Assembly (NCBI GenBank): GCA_029747015.1
Contig: JAKOGI010001984.1
Coordinates: forward strand, 91,179 to 155,178
From: Carnegiea gigantea
Lineage: Eukaryota > Streptophyta > Magnoliopsida > Caryophyllales > Cactaceae
Reading direction: 5' to 3'
DNA length: 64,000 nt
The stretch's first letter is position 1. Each line of letters opens with the position of its first letter. The position numbers and the translations under genes are program-made. This document shows positions 12,219 to 23,675 of this stretch, one piece after another. The notes beneath the pieces were generated by a model. The model did no database searches and was not told the DNA's origin. It was given only the letters and a program-made list of their open reading frames with translations.

Positions 12219-14093
12219 TTGCAGGCTGAAGTGAGAGAGAACAACCCCACAAACAACCCAGCAAACAGGGTAAGAAACACCCTGTCAAACAGATCAGAAA
12301 ACAACCTTGAAAACAGGCAGCTGTGGTATGTTGATAGTGGGTGTTCGCGGCATATGACTGGAGAAAAATCAAACTTTCTCTCACTTACAGCTTCAACCGG
12401 TGGGAGCGTGGCTTTTGGCAACGGCAAGTCTGGGACAATTGTCGGTGTAGGTAGCATTGGTAAAACTCTCTCCCACTCAATTGATAATGTGCACTTAGTT
12501 GATGGTTTAAAGCATAATTTACTAAGTGTGTCCCAACTGTGTGACAAGAACAACCTAGTGGTGTTCTCACGAACACATTGCTTGGTTGTCAATGTCAACA
12601 CAGGAGATGTCGTATTAAGGGGGAAGCGACACAAAAATGTTTACAAAGTATGTATTTCCACTCTTCCCCAAAACAACCTGACTTGTTTGAATGCTGTGAA
12701 TGATGACATAATGCTCTGGCACAAGAGACTAGGTCATGCAAGCCTTACTCTTTTAAACAAACTTGTTTCAAAAGACCTGGTTATTGGACTACCTTCCATC
12801 AAATTTAATGATGACAAGGTATGTGAAGCTTGTGCAAAAGGCAAACAAGTCAGATCTTCTTTTAAATCAAAAAAATATGTAAGCACTACCCGACCTCTAG
12901 AATTATTACACATTTATTTGTGTGGTCCCATGAGGATAACTAGTAGAGGTGGGAAAAAGTATGTGCTTGTTGTAGTGGATGATTACTCTCGATTTAATTG
13001 GACCTTGTTTTTGGCATCCTAAGATGAAACCTTTGAGAATTTTATTGCCTTTCTCAAAAAAGTTGAAAAGAGAGTAGGACACTCCTTAATTAGCTTGAGA
13101 TCTGATCATGGAACTGAGTTTGAAAATGCAAGTTTTATCAACTATTGTAATGAACATGATGTTGATCATAACTTCTCAGCTCCAAGAACACCCCAACAAA
13201 ATGGGGTGGTTGAGCGCAAAAATCGCACCCTGGAAGACATGACCAGAACAATGCTTATTGCTAGTGGTCTTCCTAGGTATTTCTGGGCAGAAGCATTGAA
13301 CACCTCATGTTACATTATAAATAGATGCATGATCAGACCCATTTTGAACAAAACTCCTTATGAACTTTTCAAGGGCAGAAAACCCAATATTACGCACCTA
13401 AGAACATTTGGTTGTAGGTGTTTTGTGCATAATAATGGGAAGGATGCCTTAGGAAAGTTTGACCCTAGGAGTGATGAGGCAATATTTCTTGGCTATTCTT
13501 CTCACAGCAAGGCATACAAAGTCTTTAACAAAAGAACCTTGTGTGTTGAGGAAAGTGTGCATGTGCTTTTTAATGAATCTAACTTGTTGAGTGAGAATGA
13601 TGCACAGGAAGATGAACTTGAATTAGGTCTTGTTCGAAAAGAAGTGTTGCTCCAAGATAAACGAGGTAAGAACACCATGGAGAAAACAACTCCTGAAGGT
13701 GTTCCTCAGAACAGCAGGCAAGGTGAACACCAAATAGGGGGAAACACCGTTGAACCCTGTTCGGGACCATGTTCTTCAGGAACAGGCTTACAAACAGGTG
13801 CAGAAACAGGCTCAGGAGATGATCGTAAGCTTGATATTACGACTAGAGTAGAGCATGGGTCTGTGGATCCTCTTACTCCACGACCATGGAAGTACCATAG
13901 TTCGCACCCCCTTGATCAAATTCTGTCTGATATTAACAGTGGAGTGCAAACTAGGTCTAAGCTTAAGAATTTCTGTGCTTTCTATGCTTTTCTCTCTAAT
14001 ATTGAGCCAAAGAGTGTGAATGAAGCTCTTGCAGATTCAGATTGGGTCCCGGCAATGCAAGAAGAGCTCCATCAATTTGAAGGAAACAAAGTA
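12219..14093 (+). pseudogene. Element C protease and integrase
   Basis: Frame 3. Protease core WYVDSGCSRHMTGEKSNF is followed by the gag-pre-integrase block MLWHKRLGHASLTLLNKL and the CEACAKGKQ motif, which completes the integrase zinc-binding site. The integrase catalytic residues are seen in VVVDDYSRFNW, RSDHGTEFENASF and TPQQNGVVERKNRTLEDM. A stop at 13020-13022 (TAA) splits the integrase. The hinge before RT (13660-13830) is rich in gaaca/aacagg repeats. The segment ends at a TGA at 14094-14096, where a Trp codon (TGG) is expected. Confidence 0.92.
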
Positions 14094-15529
14094 TGACACC
14101 TTGTACCTAAACCTGCAGAGAGAACAATCATTGGAACCAAGTGGGTATTCCGAAACAAACTGGATGAGTCAGGAACAGTCACTAGGAACAAGGCACGGCT
14201 GGTTGTTCAAGGGTATAATCAAGAAGAAGGGATCGATTATGAAGAAACCTTTGCACCAGTTGCTAGAATTGAGGCTATTCGAATCTTAATAGCCTTTGCA
14301 GCTCATATGGAAATCAAGCTATATCAAATGGACGTGAAAAGTGCATTCCTCAATGGATACCTTAAAGAAGAGGTGTATGTCAAACAACCCCCTAGTTTTG
14401 AAAACAATGAATTTCCTAACCATGTTTTCAAACTTGACAAAGCTCTTTATGGCCTAAAACAAGCTCCTATAGCTTGGTACGAACGGTTGTCAAGTTTTTT
14501 AATTGAAAATGATTTTAGAAGAGGCAAGGTAGACAATACCTTGTTTCTAAAATCTAAGGGGAACATTTATTGATTGTCCAAATATATGTTGATGACATTA
14601 TATTTGGTGCAACTCATCATGATTTATGCAATGAATTTTCAAATATGATGAGGAGTGAGTTTGAGATGAGCATGATGGGTGAGCTTAACTTTTTCTTAGG
14701 CTTACAAATCAAGCAAACTCCAAACGGCACCATGATCTATCAACAAAAGTATATCAAGGAGCTACTTAAGCGTTTTGGGATGGAGTTGGCCAAACCCGTA
14801 GACACTCCTATTTCTCCTTCAACCAGGTTGGTTATGGATGATGGGAGTCCCTCAGTTGAGGAGAAACTCTATAGGGGCATGATTGGGTCACTCCTATACC
14901 TAACCGCTAGTAGACCAGATATTGTTTTTAGTGTTGGTTTATGTGCCCGTTTTCAGTCTAATCCTAAGGAAACTCATCTTAAGGCTGTGAAATGGATACT
15001 AAGATATTTGAAACATACACCCAATTTAGCCTTATAGTATCCTAGAGGTTACAATTTTGATCTTGTTGGATATGCTGATGCTGACTATGCTGGATTCCTA
15101 GTTGATAGAAAGAGTACCTCAAGTATGGCTCACTTTCTTGGACCTTGTTTGGTATCTTGGGCTACCAAGAAGCAACATTCTGTTGCCATGTCCACAGCAG
15201 AAGCTGAATATGTTGCAGCAGCTTCATGTTTTGCTCAACTGTTGTGGATAAGGCAACAGCTTAAGGACTTTTGTGTTGACACTGGATGCATTCCTATTTT
15301 TTGTGATAACACAAGTGCAATTAACATTGCCAAAAATCCATGTCAACATAAAAGAACAAAGCATATTGACATTTGACATCATTTCTTGAGAGATAATGTT
15401 GAAAAGGGTTTAATCTCTATGAATTTTTGCACAACGGAAAATCAAATTGCTGATATATTCACTAAGGCACTAGCTAGAGATCAATTTGAGAGAAATAGAC
15501 TGGAACTAGGGTTGGTGAGAACACCCTGA
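14094..15529 (+). pseudogene. Element C reverse transcriptase and RNase H
   Basis: RT begins in frame 3 ([14 protein letters not shown], then [20 protein letters not shown] and [16 protein letters not shown]). A one-base frameshift near 14570 moves it to frame 2, where the catalytic block is QIYVDDIIFGAT. SLLYLTASRPDIVFSV follows. TAG at 15035 replaces an expected Trp. RNase H shows STAEAEYVAAASCFAQLLW and the CDNTSAINIAKNP block. A TGA at 15374 replaces an expected Arg in KHIDI-R-HHF. pol ends with TGA at 15527-15529. Confidence 0.92.
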
Positions 15530-15867
15530 GATACCTGTTTCCAGAACATGAACTGGGTTTGGTAAGATCAACCTTTACACCCTGTTCTCTCCCCCTGTTT
15601 GCAAATCTTATTAACAACGGATGTGATTGCATACACTCGAATTGCGTGCATTTTGTCTCTACTTATCCACTTAGTGCAGCATAAGGGGATGTATTGGAGC
15701 CGCCTTAATACCATTAAGTCCAATCAAGATCAGACGACAAAGAACAGGCATAACGAAGAGAACAGTACGCCCCTTGGTTGCTCGATGTGTTTTCTTTCCT
15801 TCCCAAGGCACAAGCTTTTAATGCTCACACCCGTTGCAAACCGAGAAATCTTCTAATGATTTTGGGT
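15530..15867 (+). other. Element C spacer between pol and envelope-like ORF
   Basis: Non-coding spacer with several ccctgttct / cctgttt copies (15534, 15580, 15592). A reading frame here (15599-15856) has no recognisable domain. Confidence 0.6.
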
Positions 15868-15988
15868 GCTCTCTCTCTCTCTCTCTCTTTATATGCCCTG
15901 TTCTCAGTTCTGCCGTTCATCTCACACACAAGCAAAACCTGAAAACCCTGCAAAAACCTTAAACCCTAATCTCTCTCTTCTAGCAACA
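15868..15988 (+). promoter_or_regulatory. Promoter-like leader of the envelope-like ORF in element C
   Basis: A (CT)n pyrimidine tract (15868-15889) overlaps a TATA-like TTTATATG (15888-15895). About 30 bp later come pyrimidine-CA contexts suitable as start sites, and an A/C-rich leader containing aaaccctaat ends in caacaATGG at 15989, a good plant start context. Together this resembles a plant RNA polymerase II core promoter and 5' UTR. The role is inferred. The stretch also ends in cttctag, so a splice acceptor for a subgenomic RNA is an alternative. Confidence 0.4.
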
Positions 15989-17935
15989 ATGGCTCCCAAC
16001 AACTCCTCTCAATCAAAAGCCCTCGTTCTTGCGTCCTCAATCCCTGCTCCCCCTCGCCCAATCCTGTACAAGCCTTTCAAATTCCTGAAAAGCTTGTCCC
16101 TACAATCAGTGGGAATGGGGATGGATGATATTCCCTTCGAGTGTGGAAGGGAATTGGTGTTCCTTGTAGGGACAATTGCTTGTCCCATTAAAGTCGAGTC
16201 AGAGGGTACACTATCGGGGTCTCAAGACCAACTCTTGGAAACCCCTGAAGGGTTTAATTTTGAGCCCTGTTCTTCTGTGTTGTTTCCTGACACAGCGACA
16301 GAAACAGGGGCTGCCTCTGTCGAAGGTGTGTATGTGGAGGATCTGAATGTCGACTTCCAAGGGAAGTCGAATGAGACATCAGAGGAGAGTTTAGAGAAGG
16401 ATTCCCTCCCTGAGGCTGAAACCCCCACTCCGGTCGCTCAAACTGGAGAGAAAAGGAAAAGGGTGAAAATAGTGGCCAGGCGTAGCAGAACGCCAAGAAC
16501 AAGGCCCCAACCAAGGTCTCAGCCCTCTCAAACTCCCTCTTCTCCACAATCCTCCATGCCTTCTCGTAAATCTGCGAGAATAGCTTTCCAATCCTCTCAC
16601 CGTATCTCCAAACCCTCTGCTCCTGTCATCGAGGAGATTTCCTCCTCTTTTACCGAAGGGTTCTCGAGTTCTGACTCTGAGAACACCACCTTCAAATAGG
16701 GGACACCGGTGTTCTCCGAGTCCTCTGAAGAACAAGCCCCTCCAAAATCATCCACTAAACCTGCTGTGAAGCCCTCTCCTGCAAAAACACCCCTCAAGCG
16801 AAAGCCCAGAACAGCCCCCCTACCAGAAGCTACCACCTCTGTTCCTGCCCCCAAACGGCCAAAGCAGTTCACTCCCTCTCCTATGTCTGACAAACATGCG
16901 CAGTTGCTTAAGCGCAATGTCGTTAGGGGGAAGGTAGTGAATGTAAGCTTTTTCGAGGAACAGGGTCTGGGGGTGTTCCTGACCAAGTTGCGCGCTCAAG
17001 GCTGGCTCGAATTGTTTGCAAACACCCAGTTGGGGTGTTCTGTGCCTGAGTTGGCTGAGTTTTACGCCAACTGCAGTGTCACCGAAGGGGTGGTGACTAG
17101 TTTTGTGAATGGGCAACGCATTAAGGTTGATGCGCCCACACTTGGGAAAATTTTGGGAGTACCCTCCCAAGGCTTTGACGTGTATGTGGGGGAAGACAAA
17201 ACAGCCCTAGAAACAGTCAGGCTCCTAGAGGTGTTCCAACGCCTCAGTCAAAAACAGGGCCTGAGAACACCCCTCTCTGTTAAGAAGGGTGAAATGACCT
17301 CCCTGCACCAACTATTGTTTATGTTCACTATCAAGAACATAATTCCGCGAGGTCAAGGGCAAAACTCAGCTGATGCCCTCGATCAATGCCTGGTGGACTT
17401 ATTGGATCGGGAGGAACCAATCAACCTCCCTGCAATCATGATTCGCCACATAGGGCGAATTGCGAACACCACCCGGGCCCATGATCTTGGATATGGGTTT
17501 CTGCTGACAAGGGTGTTTGAGCACCTTGGGATAGTGCTCACACGGCGAGTGGAGGCCCAAGTCGTTGATGAGATTGGGATTGACACTCTACTCAGGTGTG
17601 GCTATGAGGTTGGCGAAGGGTCAGTCTCCAAACAGGGTCGTCGACCACCTCGACCACCTGTTTCTGGGCAACCTTCCATCAAACTTGAGGCTGTTTTTGA
17701 GGCCAATGCTCGCCTCAAGGATGAGCTCTCAGCTGTCAAGGCTGCTCTTGCTGAGGAGCAAGCCCTCTCCGCCAAACGCCCTGAGGAATTGCTTGCCCTT
17801 CTCTCCACTCTTGCCCCAGCATTCCTCCTCTGCAAACGAGACCACCCCCTGCAACCTGATTCTCTAGGCTGTTCTCTTGTCCCCTCCCATCTTCGTTTTT
17901 GGCATTGTACTGTTTTTAATGCAATATCTCCTTAA
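15989..17935 (+). pseudogene. Element C envelope-like ORF (one in-frame stop)
   Basis: The start at 15989 (MAPNNSSQSKALVLASS) is preferred over the upstream ATG at 15866, which lies in the CT repeat. The same frame runs to TAA at 17933 with a single TAG at 16697-16699. The first half is Ser/Pro-rich and acidic, then basic (KRKRVKIVARRSRTPRTRP), suggesting a nuclear-type or nucleic-acid-binding segment. The second half is a globular domain (KLRAQGWLELFANT, VPSQGFDVYVGEDK, IKNIIPRGQGQNSADALDQ) like the post-pol domain of plant Athila/SIRE elements. The C-terminus is a short Ala/Leu/Glu coiled coil. I see no convincing signal peptide or transmembrane helix, so envelope function is unproven. Confidence 0.75.
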
Positions 17936-18159
17936 TGATGCTTCTTGCACCTTATGCTCTATATTTCTTTTCTTGCATTCATACTGTTGTTTATGCTTTT
18001 TAATGATGCCAAAAGGGGGAATAAGACCATATGAATAAAACCATATGACGTGCTCTATGACCTAGCACCTAGAGGATTTCTATCAGCATTAAACGTTGTT
18101 AAGCTTTTTAATTTTGTCAATATGGTCACTTGGTTTGTCATTATCAAAAAGGGGGAATT
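17936..18159 (+). other. Element C 3' UTR with polypurine tract
   Basis: A non-coding stretch ending in aaaaagggggaatt (18146-18159) directly before the 3' LTR. This purine run is the expected plus-strand primer. A related purine run, aaaaggggga, sits near 18011. Confidence 0.85.
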
Positions 18160-19634
18160 TGTTGATTATATTTAGTTTTGATGATAACAAATCCAAGAGT
18201 AACATATTTGTCTAAGTAATGTTGTTCCAAACAAGCTCTCCAAACAGGGCCTAATACACCGTTGTTCCTACACCGCTGTTTGTGATATTTTATTAACCTG
18301 GTGGCTAAATGTTGAGAACAAGTCTTAGGAACAGGTTCCGAGCTTCAGTGACACAAGATCAGCAAACAACACATATGGTTTAAGTCTTGAGGAACGTTCA
18401 GCTACACAAGATCACCCAAGGAATCAAGGTGACCAAGGTGTTTTGGAGCAGCATATTCACTCTTGACCAGACAACTAATTCTTACAAGGAGTCTTGGTTA
18501 ATTTAGTTTTTATCTTTTAGACTCTTATTAATATGCCAATCTTGAAAGTATCATTTTTAGCACTTCTTGAAAACGGTTTTCGAAAAGTTGCTTTGGGACA
18601 CCATTTCCAAACAACCCTGCAAACAGGGTGCCTAGGGTGTTCTCAAAAACTACAGCAGCTACATCAGTCTTATCTAAAAATTTGCTTCGGTTGGCTGCCA
18701 GATCTAAAAAGATTTGTTTTGAATTTGAAAAAAAAAATAATTGCAAAACCATTTTTTGCTAAACATTTCTCTTGAAAGATTCTTATCCCTTATTTTTAAG
18801 TCTTGATTGAATTTGGGATAAATCAAGATTTTATTCTTTTCAAGCTAGATTACTCGGCCAAGATATTTTAAGAAAATCTTCTCTCCTCTCTTAGCCGTTG
18901 GAAATCTTTGGTGAATCTTCTAAGCGACTAAAAATAGAGGATTTTCCCTATCTTTTGAAAAGAATAGCCGTTGGGTTGTGCGTTTAAATATTGAAATTCT
19001 CTCTCCCATTTGACAATCCGGTTTTTACAAAGAAGTAAGAGATTTTTAGAGCTGAATTTCAAAGAGAAAAACCGTGAGAAGATTGTGCTTAACTGAGCTT
19101 TCAATTTCTTGGCATAATAGGACTTCATTGTACCTTACATCTGCTTAAGTCAGAAGCACCCCAGTAAGGTGTTTTGTACCCCTGTTCTCAGAACAGAAAG
19201 TGAGTGAGTGTGTCCTCAGTCGTGTGGACTTTGGACGTGTCCTATCTGGTGAGATTGGACGTGGTGTAACCTGTCTTAGGGAAGAAGGTTACGTGGGTTA
19301 CAAGTTGTAACAAGGAGTGTTGCTTTTGTAACGTTTTCAGCCCGTTAGTGAAGTGGTTAAATCCTACACGAGGTAGGTCGTGGTTTTTCACACCTCAGTT
19401 GGGCTAGAGGTGTTTTCCACGTAAAAATTGTGTGTGCTTTATTTCCGCATTTATTACTTTGAATTTCGCTACTGAATCAATTGAGAACAACCGCTACAAA
19501 CAAGGCGTAAGGTTGTTTGTGATTTACAAACAATCTCTGCAATCAAGTGCTACGGTTGTTTGTCAGTTATTAGGCGAAAATCGACCACCACAATTCACCC
19601 CCCTCTTGTGGTTGTGTACTCTTGGAATTCAACA
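18160..19634 (+). repeat. Element C 3' LTR
   Basis: Pairs with 8953-10424; about 22 substitutions and small indels counted by hand. Ends ...TTCAACA followed by TSD atatg. Confidence 0.97.
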
Positions 19635-19916
19635 ATATGCATGCTTAAAAGAGATGGATGATTATATCTTTTGTTAAAGAAATGTTGTGAGGCTGATGAA
19701 GAAACTCTTTGATGGTAGTTGGACGTCTAGTAGTTATTCACTTGTTGGAAGGAAATTTGATTAATTTCGAATAAAACTGTTTTTAAAGCAAGCCAATGCC
19801 TAAGTATAAATATCATATTTATGCATGACTTTATAAGAAAGAAAGAGGGTCATTTTTTAGATCGAGTCCCAGATTTCTTTGCATGAGGACGTCCAAGGTC
19901 CAAGTGTAGAGAAATT
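19635..19916 (+). other. Element A 3' end, right of the copia insertion, with decayed polypurine tract
   Basis: Continues element A from 8952 after the TSD. The segment gcatgaggac...caagtgtagagaaatt (19881-19916) resembles the Athila 3' end, where a purine tract such as aagtgtggggga precedes the LTR. Here it is mutated (tgtagagaaa). No ORF. Confidence 0.8.
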
Positions 19917-22250
19917 TGTTAAGTTATAAATCATACATTGTTTTAATAATTATTTTGATTATATTATATATATTATTTCATCCAATTTACTTTATTTTAT
20001 ATATTTTTTAGGTTAAGTGTTAATAAAATAAAAAAGAGAAGAAAAGACGTTGAAGTTCGGATTTTACACGCTAAGTTATCAAGGCGGACCAAACATAATG
20101 ATTTATGGAAAAATATCATTTTCATAATGATTTATTTGGATTAGGGTTACAAAATTATTACTCTTAATTGAAGAGAAAGTAGAAGACTTGGAAGAGGAGT
20201 CCATAGAAGAAAATCCTAATGGTATGTTATTATTAAAAAAAAAGTCATCCCTCACGTCTCCTATATAGCTCACGCCTAACCTCTCATAAATCCCTCATCT
20301 CACACCTCCTCACGGTCCTCATTCGATCATCATCAACATACTCCCACAAATCAGAAAAGTCCTCATCCTCTCTGTCACGCATCACACCCAACATCTTCAT
20401 CATCATCATCGATCCCCATCACGATAGCATCATCATCATCTTCAAAATCTTCAGCGGTCATCGCTATCATCATCTCCTGGCCATAATAAGCAAGTAGTAT
20501 TATTCTGAATTTTTTTTATTTGTAGTATTTATTTTTTTATTTTTATTTTATTTGTGTTTAGTTTATTGTTAAACATGAAAGGTTTGGTTAATCATTGTGG
20601 TTTTGTTTTTAATATGAGTGAGTAATTTTCTTGTGCTTAGTATAATCTATTTGAAACCATGCTAGATTAATTATTTTGAAATAAGTTTCATATTTTATTG
20701 TCTAGTTGATTTTTATTCATGATTCTATAACAATTAGTATTTATCGTTTATGATATTCGCGTTAGATTAATTAGAATACATGCTAATTAGTTTAATACGA
20801 ATTCATGTAATAGTTTAAAAGGTTTTAATACGTAAACATTATCAGCTTTTAGGCATAAGTATCACTCTAATTAATCATGGATGACCCAAACCTATCTCCT
20901 TTAATTAGGTAATCATTATAGATCTTTGTTAAATTAATTTGCTAATAAATTGGTTACAAGGCGTTAGATGATGTTTTTCTAAAACTTAATACTCTAGTTT
21001 GATTAAATTCTTGTACTGGTGTTAGGTTTATCAAAATTAGTAGGGTTTATATTAGGCCTGGACCTAAATAAACTATAGTATAAGGAAGAATAGGGAAGAT
21101 CTACTAGTGGATGTCTTCTACTATCTAACTCATGGATAAATCAATTTGTGGGTTGATGATAAATATTAATTTGTATGGTGGATATAGATTATGCTAAGTA
21201 TTTTTCATAAATTTGGAATCATTGATAATTATTCATTGCTTTTTAGTTAATTTCTCTAATTTATCAATTTTAATTCTTCAATTATAAGTTTTAATATAAA
21301 TTTCATTCCCCCCCCCCACCCCCAAAAGAGTAGTCTTTTAGGAGTGCTTTGGTAATATTAGATCAGTTAGATTTTGATTTTTAATGTGATTATAATTTTT
21401 AGATTTAATCATAATTTTGTTTTGACATTCATTTACCGGTTTGTTAGAAATCAGGTTAAAAATAGTTCATTTTGTGTGTTTTTGTGGTTTAATCCAATTT
21501 AGGGTTAATAAAGTAGTCTAAATTTTTGATATTTATTTTTGTAATTTTTGGAAACTATTTCATAATTTTTTAGAATTATTTCGTGAATTGGATATATGCA
21601 GGTTTTTATTTTAATAATTCTAAAAATTTATGTTTTTAATTTTTATTTTATGTTTTTAGGGTTTGATTAAGTCCAAAAAATTATATTCTAAAATCTGGGT
21701 AATTTTTTATTTATTTTCATATTTATATTAGTGCAGTTTTTAATTTCTCTAATTTTAGATTTTATTTTCTGTTTTAATTTTTTGTAGTTAATTTTCTGTT
21801 TTAATTTTTCTAAATTTAATTACATATAATTTTGGATATATAAAGTTATAAACTTGCATAATATTAATTTAGATTACTTTCTGTGATTTTTAATATTAAT
21901 TTTCTGCTTGTTATTTTCTGTTTTAATTTTTAGTCTAATATTATGTGGTTATTTCTGTTTCTATTTTTCAAAATATTTAAGATAGCTATTTACTATTTTT
22001 ATTTCCAAAATTAAATTTAGAATATTAAAGGGCAATATTAATAATTGTTCCAGATTTTTACTTGTTTAATTTGATTTGTTTTAGTATTATAAAGAGAAAT
22101 TAAAATAAATTAAAGTAGTAAAATTAATTAGACTTAAAGTAGCTTACTATCAAAATCTTTCCTCGTGGGATCGATTCCTACTTTCCTATGCTATAAATCT
22201 TATTTATAAATCAAAGTAGTGGTTTAATTTGTAACTCTACAAGCTCTGCA
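19917..22250 (+). repeat. Element A 3' LTR (2334 bp)
   Basis: Homologous to 1142-3476 throughout. Ends gctctgca, followed by TSD atgct and then the remainder of element B's LTR. Contains a C-run (about 21306-21326) absent from the 5' copy. Confidence 0.9.
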
Positions 22251-22298
22251 ATGCTTGCGGCCTTTAGATTTCGCTTTCAAAATTGCTGTACAAGCTTT
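22251..22298 (+). repeat. Element B 5' LTR, right-hand remnant and junction to PBS
   Basis: atgcttgcggcctttagattt matches 27331-27351 of the 3' LTR, proving that element A landed inside B's LTR. The exact LTR end is uncertain: either the CA at 22278 or the CA at 22291. Confidence 0.8.
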
Positions 22299-22316
22299 TG
22301 GCGCCGTTGCAGGGGA
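22299..22316 (+). other. Primer-binding site of element B (tRNA-Asp type)
   Basis: tggcgccgttgcagggga matches the Athila/tRNA-Asp PBS with one mismatch and is better preserved than that of element A. Confidence 0.85.
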
Positions 22317-22559
22317 TGACGGCATGGGATTCGTTCACATTTTCATTTTTTAGCTACTCTCTTATTAGTTGTATATTTTGTCTTGCTTTGTTTATTTTGT
22401 TATTAGTGTTTCTTAACTTAGTTTGTTTCTTGAAAAATCAAAAAAAATAAGAAAAGGCTAAAATTGAAAAAAAGGGAAAAATTTTAAAAACCCCTAAAAA
22501 TTGAAAAACTTGGATTTTTTTTTTACAAAAATGGTAATTTTCTATTTTCCTCAATTTGA

Positions 22560-23526
22560 GCATGAAATATTTTGGTGGTATTTTAGTAGATTGAATGACT
22601 TTTGTACTCAATATATTGATCGATATTTTGAGAAATGAGAATCTTGCTAAGTGATCTTTAAGGGTCTTAACGATGAATATCAGGGTTATGTTAAGACTAT
22701 GTACCCAGGGGGTTTGGGATGTTTGTTTACTAGGGCGCCGTATAGAATTTGGGATTTCTTTGAATATTTGGCTCAAGAAACTTGGGAGAATGACAATGCT
22801 AGGGAGAAATATAGTCACCCCATTCCCGTCCCTTATACGATGCATGCTATACCTTTAGCTGAAAGTCAGTTCAGGGGTATATCTTATGATCACTCTCATA
22901 CTTCTTATGTTCCTATTTCATGTGATTATTGTGATTCTTTTAATCATGATTGATACTTGTTTGCTACTTGGTAGACCACACAGATTAGAGGCACTAGCTG
23001 CCTTAACTAGGGTGCTTTACTTGCATAGTTTACTCAAGACCGACCTTAGTTTAGACTCTTCTATACCTAAGGCTAGTTCTTGTGATGACTTTAATGTTAG
23101 GAGTGAGGCATCGATTCCTTTAGGGCATAATTTTTATGATGATACACGTTATGATGACCTTGAGGAAGCGACTGATCCCTCATCTCCTTTAGCAATTGCA
23201 TCGTCCATAGAGTTTAGCACAATTAGTGACACCAAGAAGGGTAGTCTGACTATTCATGATTCGTCTCTTCCTTTGGCTCCCTTAGGAGAGCTCGAGGAGG
23301 GAGATGGATTTGAGACTAATGCTAGTTCTGATGATCAGTGTGGCATATTTATAGAGTCAGAGGATACCTTTTATAAAGAGCATTCTCTTAATGAGCCTTC
23401 TATTGTGGATTTTAGTGAGGTTATGCCTCCTGATGAGCTTAGTGACCACATTTATATAGAGTCTACCCTTGGACTTAGCTCCTACCACTCCCGTTTCATT
23501 TCTGTCTTCTTCCTTCCCTCTTCTTA
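22560..23526 (+). pseudogene. Element B gag-like ORF (frameshifted, zinc knuckle at the break)
   Basis: Frame 1 (about 22640-22953) reads FKGLNDEYQGYVKTMYPGG and PYRIWDFFEYLAQETWENDN, then HTSYVPISCDYCDSFNHD. It continues in frame 2 from about 22947 with DTCLLLGRPHRLEALAAL. The join would give a CX2CX4HX4C knuckle, so this looks like gag with nucleocapsid. The frame-2 part (to 23526) is acidic and Ser/Leu-rich (DLSLDSSIPKASSCDDFN, LEELEEGDGFE-like stretches). No protease, RT or integrase follows. I recognise it only as retrotransposon gag-like. Confidence 0.6.
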
Positions 23527-23675
23527 ACTCTTCTTTAGACACTCTCGTGTCTACTTTTATAGAGTTTGAAGGCTTTTGTGTTCGGCAGTCATTGTTTAGA
23601 CCAAATTCTTAATGATTGTGACATAAAGAGACTCAAGGATCACTTTGAGGTGAAGAACTTGACTTTAGTCATCCT

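Larger units (their letters stand above)
8953..19634 (+). mobile_element. Element C: SIRE/Maximus-type Ty1/copia retrotransposon with envelope-like ORF
   Basis: A full-length 10.7-kb element. LTRs are 1472 bp (8953-10424) and 1475 bp (18160-19634), with TG...CA ends and TSD atatg on both sides (8948-8952, 19635-19639). It has an initiator-Met-type PBS, gag with two CCHC knuckles, protease-integrase-RT-RNase H in copia order, then an extra envelope-like ORF before the polypurine tract. That third ORF and the large LTRs point to the SIRE (Maximus) lineage. The LTRs differ at about 22 sites (about 1.5%), so the insertion is recent, but pol carries several stops and frameshifts. Confidence 0.95.
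1142..22250 (+). mobile_element. Element A: Athila-type Ty3/gypsy retrotransposon, nested in B and split by C
   Basis: LTRs 1142-3476 and 19917-22250 begin TGTTAAG and end CA, and are flanked by the 5-bp duplication atgct (1137-1141 and 22251-22255). The order is PBS, gag, protease, RT, RNase H, integrase, with a tRNA-Asp-type PBS, which fits the Athila lineage. Removing element C leaves about 10.4 kb. Every domain carries stops or frameshifts, so it is defective. No envelope-like ORF lies between integrase and the 3' LTR. Confidence 0.9.

Noticed and set aside
16222..17170. Several minus-strand ORFs opposite the envelope-like gene of element C
   Set aside because: Shadows of a GC-richer coding strand; no recognisable domains.
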